A stretch of DNA of 7,049 nucleotides from an uncultured Oscillospiraceae bacterium (GTDB lineage: Bacteria; Bacillota; Clostridia; Oscillospirales; Oscillospiraceae). The notes beneath the pieces are model-generated. The model was given only the letters and a program-made list of their open reading frames with translations, was not told the origin of the DNA and made no database searches. Positions 4,717 through 7,049 of this stretch are shown in pieces; the stretch's first letter is position 1; every line of letters starts with the position of its first letter. The stretch spans positions 1-7,049 of the forward strand of contig CAKTED010000079.1 in NCBI GenBank assembly GCA_934546725.1, in the 5' to 3' direction. The translations under genes and the position numbers were made by a program.

Positions 4717-5376
4717 TCAGCCTTTGTTTTTAAGGTATACGTCCGCTTCCTTCATGGCGTTCAGCACAACGTCGCCGACAACGGCGAGATCCTCCGGGGC
4801 AAAGGCCTCCGGGAAATTGTCGCTGAAAAGTATCTGCGAGGAGGGCGGGAATTCATCGTCCGCCTCCCAGAGCATGAGCTGAAGCGTCATGCCCGGCATG
4901 AACTCCAGCGCGTATCCGGCGTCGCCGCTCTTTATGCGCTCTGCGCCAAGCTCTTCCATTATGGCGCAGAAATCGCCCAGGCGCTTTCCGTACGAAAACG
5001 CCATACGGTTTATGCATCGGCCGGTGAACTGCTGGTTATAAACGTTGCCCCAGGGCATTTCCTTATAGGTATAGAATCTGCCGAGCGCGGGAACGTTTTT
5101 GCCCTCGATAAGATGACGCAGCAGGAGAATATAGCCCTTGCCGAGGCCAAAAAGCTGATCCGTCGGATATTTTTTATCGATACAGCGCACGGAATATTCC
5201 GGAAAGGCCACTCTGTAACGGTTACCGAGGAACGTAAGCTCAAACTCGCCGTCCTCCGGAAAATACTCCACCTTGCAGCGTGCCGCCACGCGCTCCGGGT
5301 CAAGCTCGCGGTAAAGCGCGCAGTAATGCTCAAAGGGCTTGCCCTCTTTATTGTTTACAACATCCTTTTTTTCCAT
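4717..5376 (-). CDS. DUF3786 domain-containing protein
   Basis: A 219-residue soluble protein with no signal peptide or membrane segment. I recognise it as DUF3786 from its overall layout: 'ELTFLGNRYRVAFPEY' (about 46-61), 'LRHLIEGKNVPALGRFYTYKEMPWGNVYNQQF' split over about 86-117, and the C-terminal 'LWEADDEFPPSSQILFSD' (about 169-186). Biochemical function is unknown. Members often sit beside ASKHA corrinoid-activating proteins and corrinoid methyltransferase genes, and here the gene follows an ASKHA gene after 21 nt, so a role in corrinoid-protein handling is plausible (inference). The start at MEKKDVV has AGGAGG 6 nt upstream; the ATG two codons earlier abuts that site. Scattered cysteines (C19, C34, C65, C121, C137) form no clear CxxC motif. 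Confidence 0.8.
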   Translation of the reverse strand: MEKKDVVNNKEGKPFEHYCALYRELDPERVAARCKVEYFPEDGEFELTFLGNRYRVAFPEYSVRCIDKKYPTDQLFGLGKGYILLLRHLIEGKNVPALGRFYTYKEMPWGNVYNQQFTGRCINRMAFSYGKRLGDFCAIMEELGAERIKSGDAGYALEFMPGMTLQLMLWEADDEFPPSSQILFSDNFPEAFAPEDLAVVGDVVLNAMKEADVYLKNKG

Positions 5377-5397
5377 AACCATCCTCCTGGGCCGGTT

Positions 5398-7049
5398 TTA
5401 TTCCTCTCCGGCAGACGGGAAAAGCGAAGCGTTCGTATGCGGCACGAAGCATGCGGCGACGAACTCGTCCATATACTGGGGATTGCTGCTCAGCTCCATA
5501 TAGGTCATATTGCGGCCGATCTCTGTTACCTTGTCCTTCGCCTCGTCGGAAATAAGCATTGCGTAAGCGCCGGAAAGTGAGGAGTTGCCGATATAGGTGT
5601 AAAGCTCGCGGTCAATATCCGGGAGCATGCCTATGCGGATGGCGTTTCTGATATTTATGCCGCTGCCGATGCCGCCCGCGATGATAACGCGGCCGATGAC
5701 CTCCACCGGGAAGTCCAGCGACTCGAGCATGATCTTGATGGCGGAGAATATCGCTCCCTTTGCTCTGATGAAGTTGTCAAGGTCAACATCGGTAAGCGTT
5801 ATCTCTCTGCCGGTCTCGCTCTCGTCCGCAAAGGCTATGACGTAGCTCTTCATGCCGTATTCGTCGGTGCGGATGCGCTCGCCGTCGATGCTGATCTTGC
5901 CGCGCGAATCGATGATGCCGCAGCGGAACATCTCGGCCACGGTGTCTATAAGGCCGCTGCCGCAGAGGCCTACGGGCTTCGTTCCCTCGGGGCCGACTAT
6001 GCCCAGCGTGGGCTTGAGCGTTTCCTTATCAATGGTACAGCTTTCCACCGCGCCGTCCGTCGCGCGCATGCCGCAGCTGATGTCGCCGCCCTCAAAGGCA
6101 GGTCCCGCGGAGCAGGCACAGCTCATGAGGAAGTCGGAGTTTCCGAAAACAAGCTCGCCGTTTGTGCCAAGGTCTATGAAAAGCGTCATTTCCTCACTGT
6201 TCCACATCATGGAAGCAAGGGTACCGGCCGTAATATCACCGCCGACGTAGCTGCCGATATTGGGTGATATTACAATTTCCGCGTTGGGATTCACCGGCAG
6301 GCGAACGTCCTTTGCATATATGCCGGAAACCTCCATGAACACGGGAACATACGGCTCCATTCTGATGGACTCGGGGTCAATTCCCGCAAAGAGGTGATTC
6401 ATCGTGGTGTTGCCCGCGACACATACGCGGCAGATGTCCACGGGAGCTATCTTCGCGGAGGTGCACATATTTCTGATGATCGGGTCGATCGTTTCTTCAA
6501 TTACAGCCTTTTGGAGCTTGTCTATTCCGCCGGGCTTCGTAGCCTCGATAATGCGGTTGATAACGTCCGCGCCATAGCGGATCTGACCGTTTCCGGACGA
6601 GGCCTTGGCGATGATATTTCCAGTTTCAAGCTCAACGAGCGCGGCGGAAACCGTAGTTGTACCGATATCTATCGCAACGCCGTAAAGCTTATGCTCCGCG
6701 CCCGCGCTCCAGATGTCTATCAGCGTCTGCACGCCGCTGCTCTCCTCTATAAGACACTCCGCTCTGAAGTCTCCCTCGCGCAGCGCCTTCGGCATGCGGC
6801 TTATGGCAAAATGCGTAGGAATGACCGGCGTGCCGAGCTCCGCTTCCAGCGCAGTGGAAAGGCGCTCAAGGTCGGACATGGCGTCGTCAAGGCTCGGCGG
6901 GGTAAGCTCGACCGTAACGCGGCGCAGCTTTGTGCCGGTCGCGATGCCCGCGCCGAAAATCTCTTCCTTTGTCTTATTGAATATCTCGATCTCAGCGGTA
7001 TCACTCAGATCGGCTATCTTCATTCTGCTGCGGTAGGCCGAAGCAATGT
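5398..7049 (-). CDS. ASKHA-domain corrinoid reductive activator (RACo-like), N-terminus beyond window
   Basis: The family uses ATP to help reduce inactive Co(II) corrinoid proteins to Co(I), restarting methyl-transfer cycles. The frame is open to the window edge. The first internal Met (7023) has no ribosome site, so the true start lies outside; numbers below count from that Met. ASKHA signatures: phosphate-1 'YGVAIDIGTTTVSAAL' (114-129), 'CVAGNTTMNHLFAG' (201-214), phosphate-2 'LFIDLGTNGELVFG' (281-294), 'SCACSAGPAFEGGDI' (301-315), 'GLCGSGLID' (352-360) and the adenosine motif 'VIIAGGIGSGINIRNA' (446-461). Full-length relatives are about 600 residues or more and carry an N-terminal [2Fe-2S] ferredoxin domain; the visible upstream 'IASAYRSRMKIADLSD' could be its end, which the window cannot settle. 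It leads into DUF3786 (21 nt) and a metal-type repressor. The methyltransferase and corrinoid protein it serves are probably upstream, outside the window. Confidence 0.9.
   Translation of the reverse strand, partial: IASAYRSRMKIADLSDTAEIEIFNKTKEEIFGAGIATGTKLRRVTVELTPPSLDDAMSDLERLSTALEAELGTPVIPTHFAISRMPKALREGDFRAECLIEESSGVQTLIDIWSAGAEHKLYGVAIDIGTTTVSAALVELETGNIIAKASSGNGQIRYGADVINRIIEATKPGGIDKLQKAVIEETIDPIIRNMCTSAKIAPVDICRVCVAGNTTMNHLFAGIDPESIRMEPYVPVFMEVSGIYAKDVRLPVNPNAEIVISPNIGSYVGGDITAGTLASMMWNSEEMTLFIDLGTNGELVFGNSDFLMSCACSAGPAFEGGDISCGMRATDGAVESCTIDKETLKPTLGIVGPEGTKPVGLCGSGLIDTVAEMFRCGIIDSRGKISIDGERIRTDEYGMKSYVIAFADESETGREITLTDVDLDNFIRAKGAIFSAIKIMLESLDFPVEVIGRVIIAGGIGSGINIRNAIRIGMLPDIDRELYTYIGNSSLSGAYAMLISDEAKDKVTEIGRNMTYMELSSNPQYMDEFVAACFVPHTNASLFPSAGEE

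Overview
All genes in this window lie on the minus strand. The proteins look like those of an anaerobic, fairly GC-rich low-GC-lineage Firmicute (Clostridia, probably an Oscillospiraceae/Ruminococcaceae-type gut organism). The reasons are the clostridial-style metY-cysK pair next to an Rrf2 regulator, a corrinoid-activation (ASKHA) protein paired with a DUF3786 protein, strong GGAGG ribosome binding sites, and sigma-A promoters with TTGACA / 17 bp / TATAAT spacing. This placement is inferred from protein and signal style, not from a database search.

In the direction of transcription (right to left) there are four blocks. (1) 7049-4347: an ASKHA/RACo-like corrinoid reductive activator that runs off the right edge, then a DUF3786 protein, then a CsoR/RcnR-family metal-responsive repressor with a His-rich N-terminus. 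The gaps are 21 and 37 nt, and a strong hairpin terminator ends the operon. (2) 4239-3569: a single MarR-family regulator with a consensus promoter and its own terminator. (3) 3564-471: an Rrf2-family regulator with Fe-S-type cysteines, then 284 bp of regulatory DNA, then metY (O-acetylhomoserine sulfhydrylase) and cysK (cysteine synthase) separated by only 3 nt and closed by a terminator. (4) 470-1: a gene-poor spacer that looks like a dispersed repeat, then the start of an AraC-family regulator cut by the left edge.

The most interesting part is the metY-cysK control region (about 2762-3020). A strong promoter sits downstream of five roughly helically phased A-tracts. A dyad at the predicted transcription start resembles a dyad over the rrf2 promoter; the half-site spacing differs by 10 bp, about one helical turn. 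The roughly 178-nt leader encodes an unannotated 21-residue peptide with its own start codon, ending Met-Cys-Arg-Cys-stop, and is followed by RNA segments that can form mutually exclusive helices. Together this suggests two-layer control of sulfur assimilation: an Rrf2 repressor acting on DNA and a cysteine-codon leader peptide acting on the mRNA. The peptide and its reading frame are read directly from the sequence; the regulatory mechanism is inference.
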